Positions 47,001 to 56,059 of a DNA stretch of 64,000 nt are shown here, piece after piece (positions within the stretch are counted from its first letter, which is position 1; each line of letters opens with the position of its first letter). A program made the translations under genes and the position numbers. The DNA is taken from the NCBI GenBank assembly GCA_009746045.1, contig RPFO01000412.1:1336313-1400312 (forward strand). The letters run 5' to 3'. The notes under the pieces were generated by a model. It saw only the letters and a list, made by a program, of their open reading frames with translations. It searched no databases and had not been told where the DNA came from. Origin of the DNA: Mesostigma viride. Its lineage: Eukaryota; Streptophyta; Mesostigmatophyceae; Mesostigmatales; Mesostigmataceae.

Positions 47001-49353
47001 TAGAACCTCTTGGTATGCAGAATCAGGGCCGCCCCCTGGCGCTGTCCAGTCATCCACTACTAAGGGGGGATAACAAGCCACTACTAAGGCGGTGTGGGTG
47101 AAATCTTGCTTGCCAAAGTTCCCCGTTTCCTGTATATTTTGCTGTTTGTTTGTCTAGTTTGTTCTACCTTCCTCAAGCGACTCCCCTGTCGTCGCCTTTT
47201 CTAATCTCTGGTGGCCTTGCTCCTGACACTTTGACTTTTCCTTGGGCTTCACAGTGTGGGTTCTTCCATTTCGTCGTCCTGCCACTTTTCGAGGCCTGGG
47301 TCAAGGTGAGTGTATCTGAGGTTAGCCATATTGACAAAAATTCATGGATGCAAAGCCTGAGGCTCCAACAGTATTTTTTTGCCCCCTTTTCCTCCATACT
47401 AAATATATTGCCCAACAATAATTCTGGACGACAACATGGCATATGCGGGAACTAATCATAGCCCTGCCACACATGCAGCAGTTAACAGTGGCCTTCAGGT
47501 TTCTCAATCCGCATTCGGAAGCAAGAAGCCTCCAGGGTGGGAGGGAGGGGAAAGAAACAATTGCGGATCATTGCCTGCCTAGCTTGCTTAAGGCATGGTC
47601 CGCCGACACACAAACTGACATCATCCTCCATTTAAGTAACACCGGCATGCGTCACACGCCGGCCTGAACAGTGCTGAAAATGCCACTACAAACAACGTGG
47701 CCACGCACCCCCAGGCTTGTGCGTTAACGGTACAGGTAGTTGTACAAGGTTCCCAAGACTGACAAACATAAAACTCGCCCATCGACCCCTTGGGCCGGTC
47801 CGAATCCACTGTACAATAATTAATCACGACTCACTAAAGAACCCAAATCAGTCAAATATTCGTTAAGCAACCAGTTGGCCCTACAGGTCCCCAGCTAACC
47901 TCAGCTGGTGCAACCAAATACGAATCTTTGCAAGTAAGTCGTATAAGACCTACAATTAATTTTCTCGGACCACTCATTAATAGCCACCGACCCTTATAAA
48001 CAACCGGGTCACCCAAGGAAAATTCGGGCGAACAGGAAACCATTTGTACAGATCGAATTAGTCAGCCCATGTCGCAGACAGCCTTCCACATGCAAGCCAA
48101 GGCATAGCGGCCCTATCTTTCCCGCATGCATTAATTAAACTATATTCAGAGAGAACCGGCCCTCGTAGGAAGGCCACACAGCATAGCTGGGGAAACCTCA
48201 CCTTTCAGAACTAGTGAGTACATAGTGCATGCCCCCAATCAACAGATAAGAAAGGGGTGGGTGGGCAGGTGGAAGTAACTACCCAGACGACAAACTGCCT
48301 TTGGCTCTATTCCCCTTCAGCCAAGCTGTACAGCCGTCGACACCAGTCCTGTCATTCACTCTCCGTGTAATGGAAGTTAAATGGACCTTCAATATTTGCC
48401 ATTGTCGTGGCTGGTCCAAGTAGGACTGAGTTGTTTGTCCACTGGCTTGAGTGTCAATAAGCCGGCAGCACTCGAGGTGATATTTTTGCTGTCTAAAGCA
48501 TTATTTAGAGGCAGTCAGTCGGCACCTAACCCATGCCGACAGCCATACCTTAACCTCAAGCACGGCATCATAAGACGCAACGTCAATGCTGCGTGCGACT
48601 TTGTTATCTGTGCCTGCACTTGTTGGCTATTGCAATATGATTAAAGTGAGTACTTGCCAAAAAATCCTGTCTCTCAAATTCCAGGGGTTCTCTATAATTC
48701 ATTGCTGAAACTACACCTGCGACGTAAACAGTGTTGACCTCACACACTTGCTAATGGAACGACCTCATCAACATGCCACCCCTTCCAGTTGTTAGAACAC
48801 CTTGTTGGATACAAGTGTCATGAATACTGAACTGTGTTTGTGGAAGTTTGTGCAATACTTGTGTCTGTGCGTGCGTGCTGACTTGCAGTTTGTTTAAGAG
48901 TTTTTGCGACAGGAAAGTGCATTATTCATGTTGCTGTGTCATGCACAAACCCAAAAGAATAAGATGCAGTCCTACCTTGGAGCATTCTTAGGATTTTCCG
49001 ATTCGATAATTGGTTAGTCTGCTGGCGTGATTTATTTCTGTTACTTATGTGTGGAATGTGATAAGCTGGCATCGTGTGCCGTGCTGTGACTGGCATGTGT
49101 GGCAGCAGTAACTAGTTCATTAATCTACATGTAGACTGTGTCACGAGAGCTAAGTCCTCAGTGGGGTGGGTATGGGATGGGGTGGATGGAGCTAGCTTGT
49201 GCCGGAATGTTCCTGACAAGTTGCACATGTGTGCAACTGCTGCTGCTGCTGCTGCACAAGTCGCAGGCCTTTCCCAGGTCGTCACCGCTGCTGAGAAACC
49301 TGCAAGTGAATGCCGAATTTTGGAGGACAGAGATGAAAAAACTAGAAACATGA
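20778..49353 (+). CDS. Receptor-type class I 3',5'-cyclic-nucleotide phosphodiesterase with extracellular dCache-like domain, 12 exons
   Basis: It would hydrolyse cAMP and/or cGMP inside the cell under control of an extracellular sensor. Exons: 20778-21050, 22336-22804, 24751-25051, 31881-32184, 34415-34636, 35284-35879, 37082-37319, 39863-39970, 44133-44284, 46180-46327, 47255-47305, 49267-49353. All borders are GT-AG and all phases agree, giving 982 residues ending in TGA. The ATG is the first after an in-frame TAG at 20739. Residues 31-35 are basic, 38-60 a first TM helix, about 62-408 a dCache-like extracellular region with Cys and NxS/T sites, 413-437 a second TM helix, then a HAMP-like/coiled linker. 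The catalytic domain (about 640-982) has YHCGAHVADV with His731 and His735, HDYKHPGHNN with His771-Asp772, ENFH (His804), metal-ligand Asp886 in ADLGH, and the invariant nucleotide-binding Gln937 with Phe940. Nothing essential is missing. cAMP/cGMP specificity cannot be read from the sequence. Confidence 0.85.
21051..22335. other. Phosphodiesterase intron 1, no array
   Basis: This intron of 1285 bp runs from AAG/GTCTGT to GGGTGCAG/GG. It is pyrimidine- and T-rich toward its 3' half and contains no repeat array or recognisable coding exon. The donor is weaker than the others in this gene. Confidence 0.6.
23313..24470. repeat. GA-rich pentanucleotide/decanucleotide array in phosphodiesterase intron 2
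   Basis: After a poly-G run (about 23382-23411) come GGGGA and GGGA units (23440-23690), then about 35 GGCGA units (23690-23855), then a long array of the decamer GGAGAGGGGA to about 24440, ending in AAAGG variants. The sense strand is almost purely purine, so the complement is pyrimidine. Intron 2 spans 22805-24750. Confidence 0.95.
25052..26640. other. Unique left part of phosphodiesterase intron 3
   Basis: This is non-repetitive, AT-rich intron sequence before the 102-bp array. An antisense open frame at 25614-25895 has a fairly protein-like composition but no ATG start and no recognised domain; it could be a remnant of an inserted element. Confidence 0.5.
26672..31808. repeat. 102-bp minisatellite, about 50 copies, in phosphodiesterase intron 3
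   Basis: ATGTCTTCTCCTC recurs every 102 bp from 26684 (next 26786). Variant sites are few: TTTCCCACTG or TTTCCTACTG, TCATCACC or TCATCATCC, CCGCGAAC or CCGTGAAC, and GCCTGTT or GCCGGTT. Two units (near 29742 and 30048) carry one extra C. The sense strand is pyrimidine-rich and contains no AG. The array ends 72 bp before the exon 4 acceptor. Open frames of more than 1000 codons run through it on both strands because 102 is a multiple of three. Confidence 0.97.
32185..34414. repeat. Phosphodiesterase intron 4 with dispersed 43-bp repeats
   Basis: A unit containing TGTATATGCTAGACGCATG and TAGGATGGAACCGCT occurs five times between 32760 and 33182, at about 32776, 32830, 32872, 33118 and 33163. 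A MITE-like inverted repeat interrupts the series. The remaining intron to 34414 holds no recognisable exon; the join of exon 4 to exon 5 is phase 0 to phase 0. Confidence 0.8.
32930..33076. mobile_element. MITE-like near-perfect inverted repeat, 147 bp
   Basis: The left arm, CCACTGCGGTCATTAGG through GGAGCTATTTAGC and CACTCGCCGGTACACTCAA, is mirrored by the right arm ending CTAATTGCTGCAGTGG, with a loop of about 20 bp around 33003. Arms are about 62-64 bp with few mismatches. No coding capacity. A clear target duplication could not be assigned. Confidence 0.75.
36571..36693. repeat. 45-bp repeats, 2.7 copies, in phosphodiesterase intron 6
   Basis: CTTTTAGCCCACTT with ATAAGTTGAACAA and GTTTACAT recurs from 36571, 36616 and 36661, an exact 45-bp period. 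Intron 6 spans 35880-37081 and otherwise shows nothing recognisable. Confidence 0.9.
37320..39862. repeat. Phosphodiesterase intron 7 with irregular GGTGGATC repeats
   Basis: This 2.5-kb intron carries a short run of imperfect units of GGTGGATCATTTTTGGG type (about 38850-38985), a (GGCA)n patch near 37830-37880 and a poly-G run at about 39050-39068. No exon with phosphodiesterase homology is seen, and exons 7 and 8 join in phase as NSILE-NFHLA. Confidence 0.65.
40523..41232. repeat. Serial tetranucleotide arrays GACC, AAAC, AACC, AC and CCGACCCACCCA in phosphodiesterase intron 8
   Basis: In order: GACC (40524-40545), about 95 AAAC units with a few AACC interruptions (40560-40938), AACC (40940-41007), AC dinucleotides (41007-41043), then the 12-mer ACCGACCCACCC to 41229. 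The blocks adjoin with almost no unique sequence between them and mostly keep a four-base register. Confidence 0.95.
41233..42000. other. Unique stretch between intron 8 arrays with repeated GGAGTGCRCTC motifs
   Basis: A block of about 40 bp (CGGTCCGG ... GGAGTGCGCTCTGG) is imperfectly duplicated at 41422-41461 and 41477-41516. Palindrome-like GGAGTGCACTCC at 41354 and variants near 41404, 41448 and 41502 recur. No coding sequence is recognised. Confidence 0.5.
42037..44062. repeat. Compound array: CCCA, GCCT, CTGCAAGA octamer, then CCGA, in phosphodiesterase intron 8
   Basis: CCCA units (42040-42110) pass into GCCT-rich DNA (42139-42268), then an octamer array CTGCAAGA to about 43440, then ACCGACGG, CCACCGAC and a pure CCGA block (43800-44010), and CCCG to 44060. 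The octamer array has blocks of variants: CCGCAAGA (42314-42440), CTGCATGA and CTGCAACA (42840-42935), CTGCACGA (43405-43470). An AT-rich insert of about 30 bp interrupts it at 42474-42503. The exon 9 acceptor follows at 44132. Confidence 0.95.
44285..49266. other. Phosphodiesterase introns 9, 10 and 11, largely unique sequence
   Basis: These introns (44285-46179, 46328-47254, 47306-49266) surround exons 10 and 11. They lack large arrays. A 24-bp direct duplication ending CTTGTACATCATGAGGC lies at about 45350-45394. The end of intron 11 carries a degenerate retroelement-like stretch listed separately. No other exons are needed for a continuous catalytic domain. Confidence 0.6.
49115..49195 (+). 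mobile_element. Degenerate copy of the TTAA-tailed subtelomeric element in intron 11
   Basis: TTCATTAATCTACATGTAGACTGTG followed by TAAGTCCTCAGTGGG and GGGATGG resembles the right arm of the inverted duplication at 52595-52670 (TTAATTAATAGACACGTGACTGCG, then TAAGTCCTCAGTGGG). It ends about 70 bp before the last phosphodiesterase exon. Confidence 0.55.
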
Positions 49354-49564
49354 GGGGCAGCCATCTACGTCGGCCACAAGCCCTGGCATGCGACCGCCGC
49401 GGCCCCAAGGACTCCAGACGCCCCAGCTTAGGGGAATACAGCAGTAGTGTAGAATAGATAGACCGTGGCCATGTACAAGTAAGCGTCCTACAGGCTCTAT
49501 ACCAGCTGGTTCACGAGTCTTATTTAGCCATGTACATGTGTGCCTATGATGTGCCACATTCCAG

Positions 49565-49893
49565 ATGATGCCTAGCTTTATCTAGTTATGCTGTGCCCAT
49601 GCAGAGAGCTGCTCTCTGCTGAGATGCCACGCTCTAGCTCTTGTATAGCTATGCTGATCTTCCCCCCCGATGACGGGCTCCCCTTAGCTGGGTGTTGCCC
49701 GAGACTCGGGGGGGTGCAGGTGCCCTGATGCACCTAGAGCAAGTGTCGTTTACATTCCCACCCTTGCAGGAAGTAGCTTAGAATGTATTATAGGCCATAT
49801 GCCCCTTCTCAAGGGCTATGTGCTACATATTTGCTAGTATATGTGCTACATATACTCCCAACGGAGTTATGTTCCTAATTAATTAATTAATAA
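49565..49893 (+). mobile_element. 5'-truncated LINE copy (3' UTR only) with TTAA tail
   Basis: This stretch matches 52015-52297 over most of its length: GCAGAGAGMTGCTCTCTG, GCTCTTGTATAGC, GGTGCAGGTGCCCTG, CATTCCCACCCTTGCAGG and the terminal hairpin ACTCCCAACGGAGT, followed by AATTAATTAATTAAT. The copy consists only of the 3' untranslated end of the same family. Confidence 0.8.
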
Positions 49894-50097
49894 ATGAGGG
49901 GCAGATTCGCCTTGAAATAGATCGACTTTAGAGGCAGTGAGTTTCTTGCCACTAGGATCTTTTTGGACTTCCTGAAAGCTTTGCACTGGGGAGCCCTGTG
50001 GAACATTGAGTGAAACATCTACTGGTCGCTTGATGAAGGTTGTATACTGCCATCTTCCTTCCAGATAGCGCACCATCACCGTGCCCACCCCGCCCAC
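49894..50097 (-). pseudogene. Orphan coding-like fragment between two LINE copies
   Basis: On the minus strand a frame of about 65 codons (containing GRWQYTTFIKRPVDVSLNV and DPSGKKLTASKVDLF) runs leftward into the TTAA tail of the neighbouring LINE copy. The composition looks protein-like but I recognise no domain. It may be an exon cut by LINE insertion or part of another element. Confidence 0.3.
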
Positions 50098-50099
50098 AC

Positions 50100-52297
50100 A
50101 CCTGCGTCTGGCAAGACTGTTTTCTTGTCCAATGCCTGATAGTCATGTAACTTGGTGAACTAGCAGCAGCAGCTCGACCAGTGGTATTCCTCCCAGTCCC
50201 GGCTGCTCGGCGACCCCCCGCCGCCTCCGCCGCTTGGCCCTCTGGCGGCCGCACGCCTGGCAGTAGCGCCTGCGGACGTCCCTGCGCCGCCCACGCCGCC
50301 CGTCGCTGAGCAGGACTACACGTACCCAGCCCTGACGGAACCCCTGGCCAGCCGACCCCAACGAGCTCCCGCCGTTCACCGAGCTCGAGCTGAGCACCGC
50401 CGCCAAGCAACTCCGCTTCTATGCCGCCGTTGGACCCGACCAACTCCCAGCCCCGGTGATTAAGCTGACGGCGCTCACGGGGTTCCTGCTTGACGTCTGC
50501 AACCGGATCCTGCTTGCCGACGTGCCGCCGATTCCTGAGTGGCAGCACAGCTACCGTATTATGCTGTACAAAAACAAAGGTTCCCCTGACGACCCCGCCA
50601 ACTACAGAGGAGTCTGCATCCAGAGCGCCGCACTCAAGTTGTTCATGCGCATGATCCTCAACCGCCTTCGTTCTGCTCTCGATCGACTGTCACCTTGGGG
50701 AAAGTCAAATGGGCTTCCGTCCTGGGCGCAACACTGTCATGGCCATCTTCGTCGCGCGTCGCCTCTTCGAGGAAATCGCTCTCCTGCAACCTGGTGAGTT
50801 TCCCGCCATCCTGATCTTCGTCGACTTCATCAAGGCTTTTGATTCTGTCCTCTGGGACGCTCTATGGGCTGTACTTGCTCGCGCTCGCGTCCCCACTCCC
50901 CTGATTAGCGTCATCCGCACGCTGTATGAGGGGTCGACCACTTCGGTGCGCACTCAACACGGCATTACCCCGCCTTGCCCACTGCAGACCGGCGTCTGGC
51001 AGGGTTGCGTCCTGTCGCCGTACCTGTTTATTATTGTAGTGGATTATGTTATGCGCCAGGCACGTGCTCGCTTTGCTAGCATCACAGGCCGTGCCCCTGG
51101 CCTAGCGATCACGAACGAGCTTGGGGAAGGGGGGCCGACTAACAAGCAGAATTTACTAGCTGACCTCATTTATGCCGACGACATCACGCTCATCGAGAAG
51201 CCGGGGTCTGCCCAACTTTGGCTGGACTGCCTGGCGCTCGAGGCTCGGGCGGTTGGTCTATAAATCAGCCCCAAAACGGAGGCCCTGGCCCTCGGCATGG
51301 CAGGGCCCCCACCCACACTCCGCCTCTTAGACGATGCCGAGGTCAACTACCCTCCTTCAGGCCGCTTCAAGCTGCTCGGCAGTTGGCTTCCCGACTGCGA
51401 GGACGACATGACGACACGGATCGGCATGGCGTGGGCGCACCTCCATGACCACCGCCGCTGGTGGAGCAGCCCCACTTTACCCCGGATCGTCAAGCAAGAC
51501 CTCTTCAAGGTCGTCATTCTGACGAATCATCCTGACCTACGGCGCCGAGACGTGGACACTGACGCACGAGCTGGAGCAACGACTCGACGGCGCCGTCACC
51601 AAGATGCTGCGCAAGGCCCTTAACATCCCCTTTGGTTTGCACATTAGTAATGAGGATTTGTACGCTGATTTGCCCTATGTTTCCCACATTATTAGGCACA
51701 GCCGCACAGGCGCCTGGGCCTAGCCGGGCACCTGGCCCGCACAGATCAGGTAGATACATCAGATAGACTAGCTGGCACCAAGCCCGCCCAGCCTGGGCGA
51801 TATGTCCTCACCTGGCGTGCCCCCGGCCGCGCGCGGCAGGGCCGCCACCCGTGGACTTTTTGTGATAGACTCGGCATGGACATGTGCTACACTAGACGTG
51901 ACGGGCTCACCCCCGGGCAGCCTCCTGGTTTGTCTGTAATATGGAGGCAGATGGTGCCTACAGAATTTAGCCAAGCCATGCCTATAACGGGACCCCCATG
52001 GATGTTGCATTAAGAATTTAGCCATGCTATGCCATGCAGAGAGATGCTCTCTGTAGAGAAGCCATGGCCTAGCTCTTGTATAGCCATGATGATCTTCCCC
52101 CACATAACATACTCCCCCTTAGCTGGGCATAGTGTGAAGATTATGAGGGTGCAGGTGCCCTGGTGCACCTAGAGCAAGGGCCGCTTACATTCCCACCCTT
52201 GCAGGAAGTAGCCCAGAATGTGCCATATGCCCCTTCTCAGGGATATGTGCTACATGTACTCCCAACGGAGTTATGTTTCTAATTAATTAATTAATGG
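50100..52297 (+). mobile_element. LINE-type non-LTR retrotransposon, 5'-truncated and decayed (copy A)
   Basis: Contains a reverse-transcriptase pseudogene (50350-52013), a 3' UTR (52014-52280) and a terminal hairpin ACTCCCAACGGAGT followed by (TTAA)n. No endonuclease domain is seen upstream, so the 5' end is truncated. The 5' boundary is approximate. Confidence 0.8.
50350..52013 (+). pseudogene. LINE reverse transcriptase ORF with frameshifts and an in-frame stop
   Basis: Reverse-transcriptase blocks in order: VGPDQLPAPVIK (about 50435), YRIMLYKNKGSPDDPANYRG (about 50550), GFRPGRNT (50709), FVDFIKAFDSV (50819), GVWQGCVLSPYLF (about 50993), and the catalytic YADD at 51171-51182. A thumb/connection region with ILTYGAETWTL (about 51530) and a C-terminal domain ending at TAA 52011-52013 follow. 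The frame shifts near 50690-50705, near 51520-51540 and near 51710, and TAA at 51260-51262 interrupts it. It cannot make a working protein as it stands. Confidence 0.85.
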
Positions 52298-52866
52298 TGC
52301 GCAAGGATAGATGGCAAGTACTAAGTGATGAAGGAGACCACCCCCAAGCCTGTGGGGGCTCCGCGTGTGACCAAGTATGGCATTCATAGCGATTCGGGCC
52401 GCGGTGCCCACCCCTGTAACTAGGACCTAGATAGCTTAAACCATCCATTCCATCCCATGTTCCCCTCCCACTGAGGACTTATGCTCACGTGACGCAGTCA
52501 CGTGTCTATTAATTAATTAATTAATTGGTGAACTAGTTCATGCAACAGGCACACACCCTCTTCACCAATCTTGTTGGGCATGCTCCTGAGTTAATTAATT
52601 AATTAATAGACACGTGACTGCGTAGTGTGAGCATAAGTCCTCAGTGGGAGGGGAACATGGGATGGAATGGATTAATTAATTAATTAATAGACACGTGACT
52701 GCATGGAATGGATGGTGTAAGCTATCTAGGTCCTAGTTACAAGGGTGTGGGCACCGCGGCCCGAATCGCTATGAATGCCATACGCGGTCGCACGCGGAGC
52801 CCCCACAGACTTGGGGGTGGTCTCCTTCATGGCTTCATCACTACTTGCCATCTATCCTTGCGCACC
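52293..52866. repeat. Inverted duplication of about 230 bp arms with TTAA tracts
   Basis: The left arm (52293-52527), from TGGTGCGCAAGGATAG to TCACGTGTCTATTAATTAA, is mirrored by the right arm ending CTATCCTTGCGCACCA (52866). The right arm is longer because the segment with TTAATTAATAGACACGTGAC occurs twice (52592 and 52674). Shared blocks include GCCGCGGTGCCCAC and GATAGATGGCAAGTA. The left arm begins directly at the tail of LINE copy A, and the right arm runs into LINE copy B. Confidence 0.85.
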
Positions 52867-53600
52867 ATCGACAACACCTTGAAAAGGCCTTTTTTTTACA
52901 TAAATTATGGCCCATGTTCAAGGTCCTCGTCCTTCCTGTTCTCACGTATGGGGCCGACACGTGGACCCTCACCGCCGACCTGCAGCCCGCAAGCTGGACG
53001 GCGCGGTCACCGACCAACATGCTGTGTTCCATTTTCAGAGTAGGATATGCTGCTCATGTCCGCAATGAGGACCTGTACCAGGGCATGCCATATATCACCA
53101 GCACCATTAAGCAGCGACGCCTGCAGCTCGTAGGGCACCTAGCTCGCACCAACCAGGTAGACACCTCACGTGGCCCCCCCGCAGGACTGCGACCAGCTCA
53201 GCCTGGCCGGCAGTGACCTCCTGACGTGGGCCGGGCCCAGTGATGTTAGACGCCGCAAGGCCCGCACCTTCAAAGAACAGCTAGTAGAGGACATGGGGGG
53301 CCTAGGCCTCTCCGTGATTTGGAAGAAGATGGAAAAGGCCAAGTGGGCCCAGGTCATAGAGGACAACGAGCCCCCCCCAGTGGGGAAGCGCCCGCGTGTG
53401 CAAACCCGTAGGAGGCACGCCAGACAGCTCCCCTAGACTAGGGCAGCGTGAGGCTGTCTAGATAGATGTTGTCGTTAGAATGCTGTTAGATAGATGTCGT
53501 AGGTATTAGACCGGTAGGACTGTTTGCACCCATCCATCCATCCATCCATCGGGGTTAATGCTCCGTGACTCCCCAACGGGAGCACGAGTCTAATTAATTG
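52867..53600 (+). mobile_element. LINE fragment (copy B), C-terminal part plus 3' UTR
   Basis: Codes for the end of a reverse transcriptase related to copy A: VLTYGADTWTLTADLQPA (about 52940) and RRLQLVGHLARTNQVDTS (about 53120). After a frameshift near 53170 a C-terminal tail reads to TAG at 53434-53436. The 3' UTR has a CATC microsatellite (53530-53550), a hairpin around CTCCCCAACGGGAGCAC, and a short TAATTAATT tail. Confidence 0.75.
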
Positions 53601-56055
53601 GCCCATGGCAAGCTTATTGTCAGATTGACCTAGTAGGATTGGATCCCACCACTCCCCAGGGATGTGTCTCGCTAGTGGTGGAGTAGTTGAGTCAAAATGT
53701 TAAGTTTACATGCTACTCCCTGTTAACTCCAGATCCAAGGCCAAAACTGGCCACCAAAACCACTTGCACTTGCATAGAAACAATAGTTGATCTCAGATTA
53801 TGCTGTAACTTTGCAGTGGTGATGAATAATAGTTGTTCTGACCTTGTACAAAGTTCTACGCCATTTGGACCCCCTAGTTGGTGACAAATGCTAGCAAAAT
53901 TTTGCTAGCATTTTTCATTAATGGCCATTTAAAATCAATATTTAACCCAAATAACGTCAGAATGCCACCAAAACTTATTGCCGTCAAGCCAGCACCTGAA
54001 GCAAGGTCTCAACAAGTCATGAGCGAAAATTCAGATCATGCAGAGCCCAAAATGGTGACATTTGCCAGCAATTGTCACCATTTTTTGCTTTTTTACTCAC
54101 AATTTTAACAACATTAACCACCAAAACATTCTCCAAGCTGGGGCACATCATTTAAATCTTTGCAGGCAACTCAAGAATGGCTAGTACAAACAGTGTGCAA
54201 AAACTTGGTGCATGTGAATGCCTGAGTGGTGACCATTGCTAGCAGAATCCATCATGTAAGGTAGGCATTGCCAGTATGCCACAAAGCTGTGATGTGCAGT
54301 GCATGTCCATATGTATACCCCATGACACCATGCCTGTAAACTACTTGGCACATTGCAAAATGGGAAGGAAAGGTGAATAATACATGCCACATCACTAACA
54401 CAGCCATTTGAATGCTACCAACACGAACCATGCATGATATACACTACGTGTACAGTAATACATGTCGAGAATATGCCTAGCGAGCATATCAAGGTGCAGT
54501 GACCCCAACGCTGGCACATGTCACCTGGCATCCACGTATGCTCACATGATATGGCATTGGCATATCCCATGTCTCCATCTCTTGCACTTGTCCGCACCAA
54601 GCCACCCATGCAGCCACCTGGCCACCCACCCACACAACTGCTCACACACTTGCGCGCCCGTGCACCCAGACAGCCACCTGTCCTCCCACCCAGTGACCAA
54701 CCCAGCCAGCCAGCCGCGCACGTACGTACTAACCCACCTTATATAACCACGCGTGCACCTAGGCACCCAACCACGTACCTACCAACCCACTTGGACATCC
54801 ACCCACCCACCAAGGCACCTGCGCAACCCACACACCATGGTGCAACTAGGTAATAAGCAGGCATTCCCCTATCCGACGAGCCAACCACCCAACCACCCAA
54901 CCACCTAAACACCCAGCCAGCTGCATGGCCCCATATGCACCCGTCCGGCCACCCACAGTTGACCCACCCACGCACCTACCCACTCAACCACTCACTGCCC
55001 CCACACCCTTATACCCACTGACCCACCCACTGACCCACCCACACATATGCATTTTCTCAGCCAGCACCCCGGCACCGGCTACCTCACCCCAAACCTGCAC
55101 ATCCCTTCACCCGCGATAGGTGAGTCGGTCCCAACCATAAACCCATCCACGCATCCATATCTGTGCGCCCACCCATCCATCTACCCGTCCCTTCGCCCAC
55201 CCACCCACATCTAGTCATCTACTACACATCCACCAGCCACCAACCACCAATGGCCCACCCACCAACCCACCCACACACACACATCCCTAACCAACCAACC
55301 ACCAACCCACCAACCTCAAAAGCGTGCAGTTGTTTCACTCATGCATCCAACAACCCACCCACTTCAAAGTCCCCAAAGCCTATCTTTCATCACCCAGCCA
55401 CCTAGGCATCTGTCAATAACCGACCGCCCTTGCACTCATCCACCCACCATGACCAGCCACTGAGCCACCCACCCTCTCCAACTGCCTGTGCTCCCACCAT
55501 TCATAGGGATGAACTTGCCCTCGTTCACACTGGCCCACCTCAAACGCATGGGAACCCCATCTTCGCATCGACTTGTTCTCAGGTGTACCACATCTTCTTG
55601 ACAGTACTCCACCCTGTATATAATCTCGTCGTCCTCTAGACCGTAGACACCACGTCTGTCCTCCATGGTTACCGGGTTGGTCTGTACGCCGTACGGATGC
55701 GAAAAAATGCGGGATAACCGGCATATTTTAGGCCTCCGCGTATTATACGCGTACTTTACTTCATACTACGCGGTTTGGACTTAGAATTTTTCGGGGGTAC
55801 CAGCGGGCAGCGGGCACTGGCGCGGTGCCCAGGTTCTGGGCGCGGCGCGCTCACTGCACATTTGAGATTTTTACTAGTAGAAGTAGATGCGTACAGTTCT
55901 TTTCATAAAGCGCAAGCCTTGCAAAATGTTAGGCCGGTAGGAGCCCTAGCCTAATATGGATTTGTACTAGAGCACGCCATTTGTACTTCATTTTTCAAAG
56001 TTGCATTTCTATGCATCTAACATCTCAACTAAAGTCTTTGAGGAAGGGGAAGTTC
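53601..56055. repeat. Subtelomeric DNA with degenerate CCACCCA-rich tracts
   Basis: 54560-55460 is dominated by irregular CCACC, CACCCA and AACCCA motifs without a fixed period. The flanks, 53601-54560 and 55461-56055, contain no recognisable gene. A stretch near 53880-53915 has a short palindrome of TGCTAGCAAAATTTTGCTAGCA. A CpG-rich TACG palindrome cluster is at 55676-55790. Confidence 0.6.
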
Positions 56056-56059
56056 ATAG

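Noticed and set aside
15645-51262. Reassigned UAR codons, suggested by the TAG in the recombinase-like gene and TAA in LINE copy A
   Set aside because: The two large genes use only CAA or CAG in more than 1600 codons with no internal TAA or TAG, and the LINE also has frameshifts, so decay is the simpler explanation.
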